Assembly (NCBI GenBank): GCA_002506595.1
Contig: DAXV01000004.1
Span: 42,111-47,956, forward strand
Direction of reading: 5' to 3'
DNA: 5,846 bases
Source: Acidilobaceae archaeon UBA158
Lineage (GTDB): Archaea; Thermoproteota; Thermoprotei_A; Sulfolobales; Acidilobaceae
Shown in pieces: positions 4,068 through 5,846 of this stretch. The position numbers were made by a program, and so were the translations under genes. A model generated the notes under the pieces. It saw nothing but the letters and a program-made list of their open reading frames with translations. It did no database searches and was not told where the DNA came from. The first letter of the stretch is position 1. Each line of letters opens with the position of its first letter.

Positions 4068-5741
4068 GTGTCCATGCCAGAAAAAGTTCTTGAGAGGCCA
4101 GGTTATGACGTAACCTTGAAATATATATATGATAGAATGTATAATTTATTTCCAGATGTAGAAATTGCTTACAAGACAAATAAAGGGGTATTTCGCTATA
4201 CCTATTCAGACTTTACATATAGAGTTCAAAACATAGCTAATGCTTTAAGTTCTCTTGGTATTTCTCAACTCGATAAAGTGGCAACATTAGATTGGAATAC
4301 ACATTGGCATTTCGAATTATATTTTTCAGTACCATTAATGGGATCAGTTCTTCATCCAGTTAATATAAGATTGTCGCCAAATGAATTGCTTTATGTTTTT
4401 AACACAGCTGAAGATAAGTTATTGGTAACGCATGCTGACTTTTTACAATTAGCTGAAGTAATCGCTTCAAAAATAAAATCAATTAAATCTGTAATAGTTT
4501 TAGATACAGATTCTGTTCCTCAAAAAATTGGTGGGGTGCCCGCTTATCATTATGAAGATTTAATTAAAGAACATAAAGGCAAATATGACTTTCCGGTATT
4601 AAGCGAAGATAGACCTGCATTTATGGGATTTACTAGTGGAACAACTGGTATGCCAAAAGGGGTTTATCATAGCCATAAAGCAATGGTTTTGCATGCAATG
4701 TCATCAGCTTTACATTTTGCCTCTTTTGGACAAATAAAGATGTCATCAAGCGATATTATAATGCACGTTGTCCCAATGTATCATGTATATAGTTGGGGAT
4801 TACCGTTTACTTCTTCATTATTAGGACAAAAACAAGTATATCCGGGAAGATTTAATACCAAAGTTTACCTTGAATTGATAAAAAATGAAAAAGTAACTTA
4901 TTTTGCAGGAGTTCCAACGATATTATATATGTTATTAACAGATCCAGATAGTGATAAATATGATTTAAACAACATATTATTTATCAATGGGGGTTCTGCA
5001 ATTCCCGAAGGATTAGCATATCTTGCTAGCAAGAGAGGTATAAAGGTTGTTGTTGGTTATGGTTTAACAGAAACTGCTCCAGTGCTTACATTAGCACTTC
5101 CACCAGTTAGATACTATGGAAAAATGAATGATAATGAACTTTTTAAGATACAACTAAGAACAGGTTATCCAATACCTTTAGTTGATTTAAGAGTAGTTGA
5201 TCCAAATATGAATGAGGTACCAAAAGATGGAAAAACTATAGGAGAAATCGTTGTGAGATCGCCATGGGTTGCTCCAGAATATTATAAAGATCCTGAAAAA
5301 ACTGAAAAAGCATGGGTTAATGGCTGGTTCCATACTGGAGACCTAGCAGTTTGGTTTGAAGATGGTTCAGTATTAATAATGGATAGAGACAAAGATGTAA
5401 TAAAAAGCGGAGGGGAATGGATTTCATCATTAAGGCTAGAAGATGCTATAAGTCAACATCCAGGAGTTTCATTGGTTGCTGTAATAGCTGCCAAACATGA
5501 AAAATGGGTAGAAAGACCTGTTGCTTTAATTGTACCCAAAAAAGGATGGGAAGATAAAATAAATACTGATGAAATCAATAACTTTTTAATTCAAAACTTT
5601 GTTAATAAAGGAATTATCTCAAAATGGTGGCTACCAGAAAAAGTAATTGTAGTAAACGAAATTCCACTATCATCAACAGGTAAAGCAAATAAGAGAGTTC
5701 TTAGAGAACAATTCGGAGATGTTTTAATAAAAAATAAGTAA
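4068..5741 (+). CDS. AMP-forming acyl-CoA synthetase (fatty-acid CoA ligase type)
   Basis: This is a full-length enzyme of the ANL adenylate-forming superfamily. Such enzymes use ATP to adenylate a carboxylic acid and then pass the acyl group to coenzyme A, releasing AMP and pyrophosphate. All core motifs are present: the phosphate-binding loop TSGTTGMPKG (189-198), GYGLTET (330-336), GWFHTGD with Asp425, the hinge region DRDKDVIKSGGEWIS (439-453) with Arg440, and the C-terminal catalytic lysine in PLSSTGK (Lys539). The large N-terminal domain runs to about residue 438, and the small mobile domain covers the rest. The KDVIKSGGEWIS form is typical of medium/long-chain fatty acyl-CoA ligases (AlkK-like) rather than acetyl-CoA synthetase, but chain length cannot be read from sequence. 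No signal peptide or membrane segment is seen, so it is cytoplasmic. At 557 residues the length is normal. It has its own promoter with an inverted repeat on the TATA box, and no beta-oxidation genes are visible beside it here. Confidence 0.96.
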   Translation: MSMPEKVLERPGYDVTLKYIYDRMYNLFPDVEIAYKTNKGVFRYTYSDFTYRVQNIANALSSLGISQLDKVATLDWNTHWHFELYFSVPLMGSVLHPVNIRLSPNELLYVFNTAEDKLLVTHADFLQLAEVIASKIKSIKSVIVLDTDSVPQKIGGVPAYHYEDLIKEHKGKYDFPVLSEDRPAFMGFTSGTTGMPKGVYHSHKAMVLHAMSSALHFASFGQIKMSSSDIIMHVVPMYHVYSWGLPFTSSLLGQKQVYPGRFNTKVYLELIKNEKVTYFAGVPTILYMLLTDPDSDKYDLNNILFINGGSAIPEGLAYLASKRGIKVVVGYGLTETAPVLTLALPPVRYYGKMNDNELFKIQLRTGYPIPLVDLRVVDPNMNEVPKDGKTIGEIVVRSPWVAPEYYKDPEKTEKAWVNGWFHTGDLAVWFEDGSVLIMDRDKDVIKSGGEWISSLRLEDAISQHPGVSLVAVIAAKHEKWVERPVALIVPKKGWEDKINTDEINNFLIQNFVNKGIISKWWLPEKVIVVNEIPLSSTGKANKRVLREQFGDVLIKNK

Positions 5742-5746
5742 CTTTT

Positions 5747-5770
5747 AAAAATATTTTACAAATATTTTCT
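5747..5770 (+). terminator. Candidate T-rich terminator after the acyl-CoA synthetase
   Basis: AAATATTTT occurs twice at an 11-base interval (5749-5757 and 5760-5768), starting seven bases after the stop codon. Clusters of short T-runs act as terminators in archaea. The support is only compositional. Confidence 0.3.
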
Positions 5771-5772
5771 TG

Positions 5773-5786
5773 ATAAATATATTTAT
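5773..5786 (+). promoter_or_regulatory. Palindromic TATA box for the gene at the right edge
   Basis: ATAAATATATTTAT is a perfect 14-bp palindrome. Its centre is about 45 bases before the TTG at 5824, which predicts a start near 5805 and a leader of about 19 bases containing AAGGTGG. The next gene therefore probably has its own promoter and is not co-transcribed only from the acyl-CoA synthetase promoter. Confidence 0.4.
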
Positions 5787-5823
5787 TCTTTAATGCATAC
5801 AATTAAATGCAGAAGGTGGTATT

Positions 5824-5846
5824 TTGTCTGAAGGAGAATCTGCAAC
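5824..5846 (+). CDS. 5' end of the next gene, truncated by the window edge
   Basis: TTG at 5824 begins the frame Met-Ser-Glu-Gly-Glu-Ser-Ala, which stays open to the end. It follows AGGTG (5814-5818) by five bases, a good ribosome-site spacing. GTG at 5817 opens another frame but would overlap the ribosome site. Seven codons are too few to name a product. Confidence 0.5.

Overview
The window is very AT-rich DNA from an archaeon, probably a thermophilic crenarchaeote (Thermoproteota). Supporting this are a UPF0147 family gene (a small family known from archaea), TATA-type boxes about 26 bases before the inferred transcript starts, Shine-Dalgarno sequences of the archaeal GGAGG/GGTG type, GTG and TTG starts, and proteins rich in Ile, Lys, Asn and Tyr. 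An Acidilobales or Caldisphaera-like source would fit the composition, but this is a guess from style and not a match I could verify.

Layout. At the left edge is a DMT/EamA-family membrane transporter (about 32-872, +). Its first 38 codons lie in a different frame from the rest, split at a run of seven A's (44-50). Next comes an unrecognised 213-residue protein (995-1636, +). It runs tail to tail into two minus-strand genes: a four-helix PsiE-family membrane protein (1649-2065) and a small cysteine-free protein with a possible thioredoxin-like layout (2153-2473). A stretch of about 456 bases without genes follows (2474-2929). It holds TATA-like boxes, a short hairpin and a 13-bp palindrome. 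Then come UPF0147 (2930-3199, +) and an unrecognised Tyr/Asn-rich 212-residue protein on the minus strand (3196-3834); the stop codons of these two overlap. After a 233-base divergent promoter region comes a full-length AMP-forming acyl-CoA synthetase (4068-5741, +) with all the ANL-superfamily signature motifs. The first codons of a further gene start near the right edge (5824 onward, +).

How they fit together. No clear multi-gene operon is visible: most genes have their own TATA-like box and the strands alternate. The acyl-CoA synthetase is the only gene with a confident metabolic role (activation of a fatty or other carboxylic acid to its CoA thioester). A 9-bp inverted repeat lies on its TATA box and may be an operator. 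I see no tRNA, rRNA, CRISPR array, insertion sequence or integrated element. I did not find convincing evidence for a new multi-gene system. The best leads are the split transporter frame, the cysteine-free thioredoxin-like candidate, the internal duplication in UPF0147 and the promoter palindrome.
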